This document shows, piece by piece, positions 39,631 through 46,659 of a stretch of 57,102 nucleotides of DNA. The notes under the pieces were generated by a model that saw only the letters and a list, made by a program, of their open reading frames with translations, ran no database searches and was not told the DNA's origin. A program made the translations under genes and the position numbers. This stretch comes from Actinomycetes bacterium (GTDB lineage: Bacteria; Actinomycetota; Acidimicrobiia; Spongiisociales; UBA5794): NCBI GenBank assembly GCA_024638645.1, contig JAHEJX010000011.1, positions 1-57,102 of the forward strand. Reading direction: 5' to 3'. Numbering within the stretch: the stretch's first letter is position 1; each line of letters opens with the position of its first letter.

Positions 39631-39817
39631 AGGTCCTCACGGTCTGGGTGGGTATCGCGATATTACGCGATGCAGCCTGCGTAGCCGAAAGCAGCGCAAA
39701 CGCAGCCGGGATCCAGCATGCAGAGGCGTTACCTGTCCGGATGAGGGATACCGGATACCGCTTCCTATCGACTCCGTACGGAGTCGATGAGAAGCTCGTG
39801 GATCCACGTCTCGCCGA
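39631..39817. other. spacer between pdxT and yebC with a perfect palindrome and repeat motifs
   Basis: The spacer carries a 22-bp perfect palindrome at 39767-39788 (half-site ATCGACTCCGT), GGATACCGGATACC (39746-39759) of the TATCC repeat family, and CGGGATCCAGCATGC (39708-39722). The part nearest pdxT (39765-39817) still encodes, in a shifted frame, the end of PdxT (ELIGETWIHELLIDS). It shows no sign of a separate gene. Confidence 0.6.
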
Positions 39818-40321
39818 TCAGCTCTGACGGACCACGACGGGACGAGGCTCGTCGTAGGTCGGGTCGGTGACGGTCGCGAGAATCTCGACGTCGGCACCGG
39901 CCTTGTGAATCCACGGTGCCCTTATGAACACCGCGCGCACTGGTTCCGTTTTGCCGTCGACCTCGAGGTCGGCCTCGAAGGAATCGACTTGACGCCCAAA
40001 TGCATTGCGCTCGACGACAACGTCGAGGACACCAAGCTGCGGCTGTTCGCCGTCTGTGGTCGCCGCAGCCAAGAAGATCATCCCCGCGCAAGTGCCGAGG
40101 ATTGGCATTCCTTTCCCGACCCGTTGACGTATCGGTTCGATGAGGCCGTAAAGCTCCGCCAGCTTTCCAATGGTGGTCGATTCACCACCCGGAATGACCA
40201 GCGCATCGACTTGATCGAGTTCATCGGTCGTCCGCACCTCGACTGCTTCCACGCCGAGACCACGCAGCATCGCCAAGTGCTCCCGAAAGTCTCCTTGAAG
40301 AGCGAGGGCTCCGATCTTCAC
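39818..40321 (-). CDS. pdxT: pyridoxal 5'-phosphate synthase glutaminase subunit PdxT, 3' end frameshifted
   Basis: PdxT releases ammonia from glutamine for PdxS. The 167-residue ORF has the N-terminal IGALALQGDFREHLAML, the GGESTTIGKL loop (45-54) and the nucleophile Cys78 in LGTCAGMIF. It stops at PVVVRQS, just before the expected segment with the catalytic His and Glu (FHPEL-type). The remaining C-terminus, ELIGETWIHELLIDS, is present in another frame directly after. A frameshifting deletion of about 31 nt, removing the His-x-Glu region, explains this. As read, the protein should lack glutaminase activity. Sequencing or assembly error must be excluded. Confidence 0.85.
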   Translation of the reverse strand: MKIGALALQGDFREHLAMLRGLGVEAVEVRTTDELDQVDALVIPGGESTTIGKLAELYGLIEPIRQRVGKGMPILGTCAGMIFLAAATTDGEQPQLGVLDVVVERNAFGRQVDSFEADLEVDGKTEPVRAVFIRAPWIHKAGADVEILATVTDPTYDEPRPVVVRQS

Positions 40322-40324
40322 GAG

Positions 40325-41215
40325 CTAGAGGCCGCGGTCCTGCATGCGGTCTTCGGGCGCCAGAGTGTCGATGTTGATGCCAACCATGGCCTCACCTAGC
40401 CCCTCCGACACCTTGGCTACCTTTGCGGGATCCTGATAGAAGGTTGTCGCCTCGACGATTGCTCGAGCCCGCACTGCGGGATCGCCCGACTTGAAGATGC
40501 CCGAGCCGACGAAAACCCCGTCGCATCCGAGCTGCATCATCAGCGCGGCATCAGCCGGAGTAGCGATGCCACCTGCTGCGAAGTTGACAACGGGTAGCTT
40601 GCCCGTCTCCGCGATCTCGCGGACCAATGAATACGGAGCCCGCAGTTTCTTGGCCGCTCCCATGAGCTCGTTGTCGTCCATGAGTGTCAACCCACGGATC
40701 TGTCGGTTCATGATTCGCATGTGCTTGACCGCTTCTACGACGTTGCCGGTGCCGGGCTCGCCCTTGGTGCGAATCATGGCTGCGCCCTCGCCGATTCGCC
40801 GAAGAGCCTCCCCGAGATCTTTGGCACCACAGACGAATGGCACGGTGAAGTTCCACTTGTCGATGTGGTTGTCGTCTACGGGCGTCAGAACTTCTGATTC
40901 ATCGATGTAGTCGACGCCGAGGGACTGGAGCACCTGCGCCTCCACGAAGTGGCCGATTCTCGACTTCGCCATCACCGGTATGGAAACCGCGTCGATGATT
41001 TCGCGGACTTTGCCAGGATCGGCCATACGGGCAACACCGCCGGTGGCGCGAATGTCGGCGGGCACCCGCTCGAGCGCCATAACGGAGACTGCGCCCGCCT
41101 CTTCTGCGATCTTGGCTTGCTCTGCGTTGACGACGTCCATGATGACGCCGCCTTTGAGCATCTCGGCTAGGCCGCGCTTGACCAGGTCGGTCCCGCGTTC
41201 GGTGTTCGCTGTCAT
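40325..41215 (-). CDS. pdxS: pyridoxal 5'-phosphate synthase lyase subunit PdxS
   Basis: Builds PLP from ribose 5-phosphate, glyceraldehyde 3-phosphate and ammonia. The 296-residue TIM barrel is intact, with the N-terminal [20 protein letters not shown], the Schiff-base Lys in [33 protein letters not shown] and [19 protein letters not shown]. It ends 3 nt before pdxT. PdxS can use free ammonia in vitro, which is relevant given the damaged pdxT. Mycobacteria carry a thioesterase gene between these two, absent here. Confidence 0.97.
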   Translation of the reverse strand: MTANTERGTDLVKRGLAEMLKGGVIMDVVNAEQAKIAEEAGAVSVMALERVPADIRATGGVARMADPGKVREIIDAVSIPVMAKSRIGHFVEAQVLQSLGVDYIDESEVLTPVDDNHIDKWNFTVPFVCGAKDLGEALRRIGEGAAMIRTKGEPGTGNVVEAVKHMRIMNRQIRGLTLMDDNELMGAAKKLRAPYSLVREIAETGKLPVVNFAAGGIATPADAALMMQLGCDGVFVGSGIFKSGDPAVRARAIVEATTFYQDPAKVAKVSEGLGEAMVGINIDTLAPEDRMQDRGL

Positions 41216-41283
41216 TGTCTAAGGCTCCAAGGTGGCTGTTCCAGGCGACCGCCCGGCTCGATATACATCAGAGATTGTAGCCA

Positions 41284-41335
41284 GCTCTGGACCCAGCTAG
41301 AAGCCCATTTCTTCACGTTTCGATGGGTCCAGAGC
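41284..41335. repeat. 12-bp inverted repeat between pdxS and the hydratase gene
   Basis: GCTCTGGACCCA (41284-41295) and TGGGTCCAGAGC (41324-41335) are perfect inverted repeats separated by 28 nt. They lie downstream of the hydratase stop and upstream of pdxS on the minus strand. They could be a terminator with a large loop or an operator for pdxS; no T-run follows. Confidence 0.45.
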
Positions 41336-41350
41336 CTGCGTTCAACTGGT

Positions 41351-41382
41351 ATTGCTCAATCGACGGATTGCTCAATCGAGGG
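41351..41382. repeat. 16-bp tandem duplication across the hydratase stop codon
   Basis: ATTGCTCAATCGACGG (41351-41366) is followed immediately by ATTGCTCAATCGAGGG (41367-41382), 15 of 16 bases identical. The second copy contains the stop codon and last residues (SLD) of the upstream gene. It looks like a recent slippage duplication. Confidence 0.7.
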
Positions 41383-42154
41383 AGTCCGACCAAACGGCGG
41401 GGCGCTTCTCCAGAAAAGCCCTGAAGCCCTCCTGGCCGTCGGCAATGACCGCATTGCCGGCCATGACATCCTGCGCCATTGAGTATGCGTCGCTTTGGGA
41501 CATGTCCTCTTGACGGTAAAACGCAGCCTTGCCCAAGCCCACAACCTCGCTCGAATAGCCTGCGATCTTGTGGGCCAACTCCACGGTCGCCGCCTCCAAA
41601 CCCTCCAGCGGTACGACCCGGTTGACCAAGCCCCAATCGGCCGCGGTCGACGCATCAATGGGGTCCCCGGTCAGGAGCATCTCCATCGCTCGCTTGCGGC
41701 CGACCGCCCGAGACAAGGGCACCATCGGCGTCGAGCAGAAGAGGCCGACCTTGAGCCCAGTCGTGCCGAAACGGCTTTCGTCCGAGGCGACGGCGAGATC
41801 GCATGCTGCGACCAGCTGGCAACCAGCGGCGGCCGCGATGCCGTGAACCTTTGCGATCACAGGCTGTGGAATGGAGCGGATGCGCTCCATCATCCTCGTG
41901 CAAGTCGAAAAGAGCTCGTCGAAGAAGCTGTGTTCCTTGTCGACCATTTCGTTGAGATCGTGGCCGACTGAAAACCCGCGACCCTCCGCATCGATGATCA
42001 CAACCCGCACATCTGGATGATCGGCAAGGGCATCGAGCGCCGCGATCACTTCATGCAACAGCTCGAGGCTGAGGGTGTTGATGCTGCTTGGTCGGTTCAG
42101 GGTCACTCGGCCGAGCGGCGATTCGACCCTGACCCTGATGTGCTGATAATCCAT
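41372..42154 (-). CDS. enoyl-CoA hydratase/isomerase family protein, ECHDC3-like
   Basis: 260-residue crotonase-fold protein. It has the CoA-binding GRGFSVGHDLNEM loop, the oxyanion-hole segment HGIAAAAGCQLVAACDLAVAS, then TTGLKVGLFCSTPMVPLSRA, a pattern like that of ECHDC3-type proteins. The usual second catalytic Glu of true hydratases is not obvious in the LFCST segment, so the reaction is uncertain. It is inserted between pdxS and the phosphoinositide-mannoside trio, 31 nt from the glycosyltransferase. Confidence 0.85.
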   Translation of the reverse strand: MDYQHIRVRVESPLGRVTLNRPSSINTLSLELLHEVIAALDALADHPDVRVVIIDAEGRGFSVGHDLNEMVDKEHSFFDELFSTCTRMMERIRSIPQPVIAKVHGIAAAAGCQLVAACDLAVASDESRFGTTGLKVGLFCSTPMVPLSRAVGRKRAMEMLLTGDPIDASTAADWGLVNRVVPLEGLEAATVELAHKIAGYSSEVVGLGKAAFYRQEDMSQSDAYSMAQDVMAGNAVIADGQEGFRAFLEKRPAVWSDSLD

Positions 42155-42185
42155 GACGCTCCGATCGACCTCGCCACTTTACGTC

Positions 42186-43214
42186 TCAAGCCGACGCAGC
42201 ATTCTCATAAAGGGGTAGATACGCCTCGACCGTCGTGTCGATTGAGAAATGTTCAGATCGGGAGCGGCCGGCGGCGGCGAGCTCGCGCATACGCATCCTG
42301 TTCTCGAGCAGCTCGACAATTCCATCGCGTAATGCCGGTGCCGACCCGGGCTCGACGCGAAGTGCCGCTTCGCCCGCTACGGCTGCGAAGGCCGGTAGGT
42401 CGCTGACGACGCACGCAGCACCTGCGGCCATCGCCTCGGCAAGCGTGAGCCCAAAGCTCTCACCGCGCCGGTTGGGGGCGATGTAGATCTCGGAAGTGGC
42501 GAGCAGGTCTGCCTTGGCGTCATCGTCGACGTTGCGATGGATCGATATCCCGTCGCGAGGGCGCACATCATCGGGCGTTACGACAACCAGGTGTGCTGCA
42601 GGCCGAGCCTCCCGCACCTGCGCCATCGCCTCGAGGGCGATGTCGAGGCCCTTGCGCGGATCGGCGCGGCCGACGAATGCGATCCGCTCTGAAACACGAT
42701 CACGCTGCGGCAGGCCGGTTGTCGCAATGCCATTTGGAATCAAATGCACGTCGCCGAAGCTTTCGACTGCCGAAGCGGCGGTCTCGCTGACTGCCGCCAA
42801 CGAACTGAACGAAGCAAGGTGCCACTTGAGCGGAGGGAAGTATCGATAGAGACGGCGAATCAGCAATGAGGGGTCGGCATGGAAGGTGCCGATCAGCGGT
42901 TTGCCCGTCCACCGCGCCGCCAGCCCGACGAGCGGCATGAGCGGCTCGTGAACATGGACGACCTCGGCGTCGGCAACCGCGTTGCGGATACGCCCGACGA
43001 CGGCTGGGCTCAGCTTGAGCGGTGCAGTCGAGTCGTTGACCGCCCAGTTCAACGACTTGCCTAGCGACCTCACGGGCTGGGTTGTCGTATCACCCGGCGC
43101 CACCACCCAGGCATCGTGGCCACGCTCGCGCAACGCGGCTGCGATGAGCGTCACCTGATTCTGCACCCCGCCGAACCTTCCGATGTCGTACGGGCAGACC
43201 AGCGCAATCCTCAT
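42186..43214 (-). CDS. GT4 glycosyltransferase, PimA-like phosphatidylinositol mannosyltransferase
   Basis: 342 residues, GT-B fold. It begins MRIALVCPYDIGRFGGVQNQ, the start typical of PimA, with the sugar-nucleotide region FVGRADPRKGLDIALEAM and the ESFGLTLAEAMAAG (E-x7-E) motif. In mycobacteria PimA adds the first mannose to phosphatidylinositol on the cytoplasmic face. The order CDP-alcohol transferase, acyltransferase, PimA-like matches the mycobacterial cluster, which supports this role; I would not assign exact sugar specificity. It overlaps the acyltransferase gene by 4 nt. Confidence 0.82.
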   Translation of the reverse strand: MRIALVCPYDIGRFGGVQNQVTLIAAALRERGHDAWVVAPGDTTTQPVRSLGKSLNWAVNDSTAPLKLSPAVVGRIRNAVADAEVVHVHEPLMPLVGLAARWTGKPLIGTFHADPSLLIRRLYRYFPPLKWHLASFSSLAAVSETAASAVESFGDVHLIPNGIATTGLPQRDRVSERIAFVGRADPRKGLDIALEAMAQVREARPAAHLVVVTPDDVRPRDGISIHRNVDDDAKADLLATSEIYIAPNRRGESFGLTLAEAMAAGAACVVSDLPAFAAVAGEAALRVEPGSAPALRDGIVELLENRMRMRELAAAGRSRSEHFSIDTTVEAYLPLYENAASA

Positions 43215-44098
43215 TCGCTCCCCAGCCGGTCGCTCGGCCAGTTCGGGACGAACAAGTGCCAGTCCTGTGGAGCCCGCTTGATCAGGCCTTCGAGAACGTG
43301 GGCAAATGCCTGGGTGCCCGCCTGAATTCGGGCGTCCCGATCTTCGAGGGGCGGAATCTCCAACGGATCGCTCACGACGAACTCATGGCCGCCGCCCGCC
43401 ACGAAGTAACACGCAACAGGCAGCAGGGCGGCACCGGTCCTGTCGGCGAGCGCCACAGGGCCTGGGGGCATCTTGGTCTTCTCCCCAAAGAACTCGACTT
43501 CGACTCCCCGGCCCGTCACGTCGCGGTCGGACACGAGCGCAATGACGCCCCCTTCCTTGAGGCGCTTCGCCAGCAGCGCCGTCACCCGGTTGCCTCTGCC
43601 GGTTATGACCGTCTCGATTCCCAGGGCCGCCCTGACTTCGACGAACCAATCGACGATCTTCTCATTGCGCAATCCCTCGGCGGCAGCGAGGACGGGTATC
43701 CCAATCTCCTCGGCTTTGGCACCCGCCGACTCCCAATTACCCATGTGGGGCAATGCCAACACGATGCCCTTGCCTTTCGCTTTGGCGGCGTGGACGATCT
43801 CCTCGTTGACAACGGTGCACCCCGCAACAATCTGTGCCTTGCGGCGCGGCCGCACCCAGAACACCTCGGCCCAGTACCGTCCGTAACTGGCAAACATCTC
43901 CCTACCGAGAGCTGCTGCATCTGCCTCAGGGCCCATGACGCGCCGCATGTGCCGCTCCACCAGTGCCCTCCTGTCTCGGGCTATTCGCCAGGCCAGCCGT
44001 CCGACACCTTCTCCGGCCTTGCGCATGAACGATTCAGGGAGGAGCCCGAAAAGGCCGGAGAACAGGCGGTAGAGAACGTAGAGCGGCCAGTCCCCCAT
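43211..44098 (-). CDS. HtrB/PatA-family lipid acyltransferase
   Basis: 295 residues from the ATG at 44098, overlapping the upstream stop as TGATG; an in-frame extension upstream lies within the phosphatidyltransferase gene. It has the LPLAT catalytic motif LALPHMGNWESAGA (His and acidic residue), FWVRPRRKAQI, RGVEVEFFGEKTKMPPGPVALA and the C-terminal PQDWHLFVPNWP. By position it corresponds to the mycobacterial enzyme that acylates mannosylated phosphatidylinositol. Inner-membrane, cytoplasmic face. Confidence 0.85.
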   Translation of the reverse strand: MGDWPLYVLYRLFSGLFGLLPESFMRKAGEGVGRLAWRIARDRRALVERHMRRVMGPEADAAALGREMFASYGRYWAEVFWVRPRRKAQIVAGCTVVNEEIVHAAKAKGKGIVLALPHMGNWESAGAKAEEIGIPVLAAAEGLRNEKIVDWFVEVRAALGIETVITGRGNRVTALLAKRLKEGGVIALVSDRDVTGRGVEVEFFGEKTKMPPGPVALADRTGAALLPVACYFVAGGGHEFVVSDPLEIPPLEDRDARIQAGTQAFAHVLEGLIKRAPQDWHLFVPNWPSDRLGSE

Positions 44099-44682
44099 CA
44101 GTCGAGCTGGCGCCACGTGTTCCTGATCCTCTGCAGAACCGTGAACGTTGTGAGCACGACGAAGATCCACAACATGGGCAGGAGCACGGGCGGGCCCAGC
44201 CCGTCGATAGCGACACCGGCCAAAACAAAAATCACCCTTTCAGCTCTGCCCATCCAGCCCCCTCGTCCTTCTGCTCCCCAGCTCTCGGCCTTGGCTCGAA
44301 CATATGGGATCAGCAATGAAGCTGCCAGGGCAAATACACAGAGCATGAGCCCGGTCTCATCGAAACGCAGGCTGAATGCGAGCCCGGCCAGCACGGCGAT
44401 CTCACCAAACCGATCCGACATCGTGTCGATGAAGGCGCCTTTCGTAGAGGCGGTGCCCTGCATTCGAGCGAGCGGACCGTCCAAGGCGTCCAATAGCGAT
44501 CCGGCGCCACCCACCATCGCCCCGGCCACATAGCGGCCGGAAGCTATCAGCACTCCGCCTGCAATCGTCACGACGAGCCCCATGATCGTGACGATCGTGG
44601 GGGTGAGCTTCAGCTTGCCCAGACCCTTTGCGATCGGGTCGAGTATTGGAGCGAGCCGGGAACGACCCCTCAGATCCAGCAA
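44098..44682 (-). CDS. pgsA: CDP-alcohol phosphatidyltransferase, phosphatidylinositol-phosphate synthase-like
   Basis: 194 residues with about five or six transmembrane helices. The family motif D-x2-D-G-x2-A-R-x8-9-G-x3-D-x3-D is present as DALDGPLAR ... KGAFIDTMSD (about 65-93). The TTG start at 44682 has a strong GAAGGAG site 5 nt upstream. In actinobacteria the enzyme at this locus joins CDP-diacylglycerol to inositol phosphate. It overlaps the acyltransferase by 1 nt and is divergent from gltA. Confidence 0.86.
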   Translation of the reverse strand: MLDLRGRSRLAPILDPIAKGLGKLKLTPTIVTIMGLVVTIAGGVLIASGRYVAGAMVGGAGSLLDALDGPLARMQGTASTKGAFIDTMSDRFGEIAVLAGLAFSLRFDETGLMLCVFALAASLLIPYVRAKAESWGAEGRGGWMGRAERVIFVLAGVAIDGLGPPVLLPMLWIFVVLTTFTVLQRIRNTWRQLD

Positions 44683-44807
44683 TTGGACTCCTTCCGCGGC
44701 AAAAAACTACCACGGGCCGAGTGCCCGAAACCGACAGCTACACTCGACCCATCGGCCGGTCGGTCGAATCCCTGACGGCGAAGCCTCGAGAGGAGAGCAA
44801 CCGAGCG

Positions 44808-46109
44808 ATGACGGACGACGTTGGTACCTCAGCAAGCATCTCTATCGGCGATAGGACCCTGGACCTCGAAGTGCTGAGCGCGTCATTGGGAAGCGACGCT
44901 CTTGACATCTCCAAACTCCGGGCATCGTTGAACACAGTTACCTACGATCCCGGGTTCGCGAACACTGCGAGTACCCGTTCCTCGATCACCTACATCGATG
45001 GCGGCGAGGGCACGCTGCGTCACCGTGGCTACGCCATTGATGACCTCGCGGAGAAGTGCACCTTCCTCGAAGTTGCGTACCTCCTGCTCTACGGCGAACT
45101 ACCGAACCGCGAGCAGCTCGACGAGTGGACGACTTCGGTTCGACACCACACGTTGCTCAGCGAAGAGATGAAGCGCTTCTTCGACGCGTTCCCCCGCTCT
45201 GCTCATCCAATGGCAATCCTCTCTTCGGCAACGAATGCCATCTCGACGTTCTACGAGGCCTATTACGACCCGAAGAGCTCGGACGCTTTCCATGAGAGCG
45301 CGGTGCGCCTCATCGCGAAGATGCCCACGATTGCGGCGTGGGCCTACAAGAAATCCATCAGCCAGCCGTATATGTATCCCCGCAACGATCTGACCTACAT
45401 AGAGAACTTCCTGCACATGATGTTCGGCATGCCGGTTGAGGAGACCAAGGTCGATCCCGTCATCGCCAGAGCTCTCAACGTATTGCTGATCCTGCATGCC
45501 GACCATGGGCAGAACTGCTCAACCGCCACGGTGCGGTTTGTCGGTTCGAGCGATGCCAACCTCTTTGCCTCTGTCGCCGCGGGCATGAACGCCCTGTGGG
45601 GCCCCCTGCACGGGGGCGCCAACCAAGCAGTCGTCGAGATGCTCTCGGCGATCCATGACGATCCGACCATGACAGTGGAGCGCGCCGTCACTCGAGCCAA
45701 AGACGGCGATGACCCGTTCCGCCTCATGGGATTCGGGCACCGCGTCTACAAAAACTACGACCCGCGAGCGCGCATTCTCAAGAAATTCGCCGACGACGTG
45801 TTGAGCCGGGTGGGTCTCGACGATCCTCTGCTCGAGATAGCGAATCAGCTCGAGATGGCTGCGCGTGAGGATGACTACTTCGTCAGCCGCAATCTGTATC
45901 CCAACGTTGACTTCTACTCAGGCATCATCTTTCGCGCACTCGGATTCCCGACGCGGATGTTCACCGTCCTCTTCGCGATGGGGAGGCTGCCGGGGTGGAT
46001 CGCGAATTGGAAAGAGATGCACGACGATCCCGCAACCCGCATTGCCCGTCCTCGCCAGGTATACGAGGGGACCGTCATGAGGGATTACGTGCCGATCACC
46101 GAGCGCTAG
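44808..46109 (+). CDS. gltA: citrate synthase
   Basis: Condenses acetyl-CoA with oxaloacetate, entry step of the TCA cycle. The 433-residue product starts at the ATG at 44808 (MTDDVGTSASI, with AGGAG upstream). It has TYIDGGEGTLRHRGYAIDDL, the catalytic His in HADHGQNCSTATVR, the second His in MGFGHRVYKNYDPRA, and the Asp in LYPNVDFYSGII. Length fits the type with an N-terminal domain. The frame is open upstream into the divergent gene, but this stretch has no family sequence. It is transcribed alone, divergent from pgsA; a TACACT at 44739-44744 is a possible -10 box. Confidence 0.96.
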   Translation: MTDDVGTSASISIGDRTLDLEVLSASLGSDALDISKLRASLNTVTYDPGFANTASTRSSITYIDGGEGTLRHRGYAIDDLAEKCTFLEVAYLLLYGELPNREQLDEWTTSVRHHTLLSEEMKRFFDAFPRSAHPMAILSSATNAISTFYEAYYDPKSSDAFHESAVRLIAKMPTIAAWAYKKSISQPYMYPRNDLTYIENFLHMMFGMPVEETKVDPVIARALNVLLILHADHGQNCSTATVRFVGSSDANLFASVAAGMNALWGPLHGGANQAVVEMLSAIHDDPTMTVERAVTRAKDGDDPFRLMGFGHRVYKNYDPRARILKKFADDVLSRVGLDDPLLEIANQLEMAAREDDYFVSRNLYPNVDFYSGIIFRALGFPTRMFTVLFAMGRLPGWIANWKEMHDDPATRIARPRQVYEGTVMRDYVPITER

Positions 46110-46112
46110 GAG

Positions 46113-46142
46113 GTTTCGAGCGAATCAGGGTTCGCTCGAAAC
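46113..46142. terminator. perfect 12-bp stem between convergent genes
   Basis: GTTTCGAGCGAA (46113-46124) pairs exactly with TTCGCTCGAAAC (46131-46142) over a 6-nt loop, starting 3 nt after the gltA stop. The neighbouring minus-strand gene ends at 46165, so this probably serves as a shared bidirectional terminator. T-runs are absent. Confidence 0.75.
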
Positions 46143-46164
46143 AACTCCGATTGACTCGACCCCC

Positions 46165-46659
46165 TTACGCCTCCGGGACGTCCTCAACGTAACTGCCCAC
46201 TACCTCGCCCGTAATCCCGTCGACGCGGACCAGACCGCGTTCGGACGGCGGATCGTCTGCGCTGAACATCAATACATTCCATACGGGACGGGCCCGCCAA
46301 CCTTCGAAGTTCAGCGCCGCAGAAGCATGCCCCGCAGGGAATTCGGCTTCCCGGTTGGCGATCTCGAGCGCCTCGCCGTCCATCACCTTCAGATCCCACC
46401 CACCGAGCCGGTGGTGGGCGGCGATCACCGCGAACGTCCCAACTAGCAGCCACATGCCGCCCGGCAGACCCAGCGCGATTCCGACGGCTGTGATCAGCGC
46501 CGCCACGACATAGACGACGCCGGCCCCCCGGCGCCGCCTCGTATTAGGAACGGCGTATGGCTCGAGCACCAGCGACTGGAGGTCGTCAGGCATGTCGGCC
46601 GCCTCGGCAACCTCTTGCGGGATCTCGATTCGCCTGGCCTGTGGCTCTTGCTCAGGCAT
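46165..46659 (-). CDS. small membrane protein of unknown function, coupled to the MMPL gene
   Basis: 164 residues from the ATG at 46659 (MPEQEPQARRIEIP). An acidic cytoplasmic N-terminus is followed by two adjacent transmembrane helices (about 57-93, RGAGVVYVVAALITAVGIAL and GGMWLLVGTFAVIAAH), then a soluble domain with NFEGWRARPVWNVLMFSADD and RVDGITGEVVGSY. I do not recognise a family. The start overlaps the MMPL gene by 8 nt, so it is likely co-translated with the transporter and may act with it. It is convergent with gltA. Confidence 0.75.
   Translation of the reverse strand: MPEQEPQARRIEIPQEVAEAADMPDDLQSLVLEPYAVPNTRRRRGAGVVYVVAALITAVGIALGLPGGMWLLVGTFAVIAAHHRLGGWDLKVMDGEALEIANREAEFPAGHASAALNFEGWRARPVWNVLMFSADDPPSERGLVRVDGITGEVVGSYVEDVPEA

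Noticed and set aside
43256..44533. 425-codon plus-strand ORF
   Set aside because: Antisense to the acyltransferase and phosphatidyltransferase genes; low-complexity translation with no recognisable domain.
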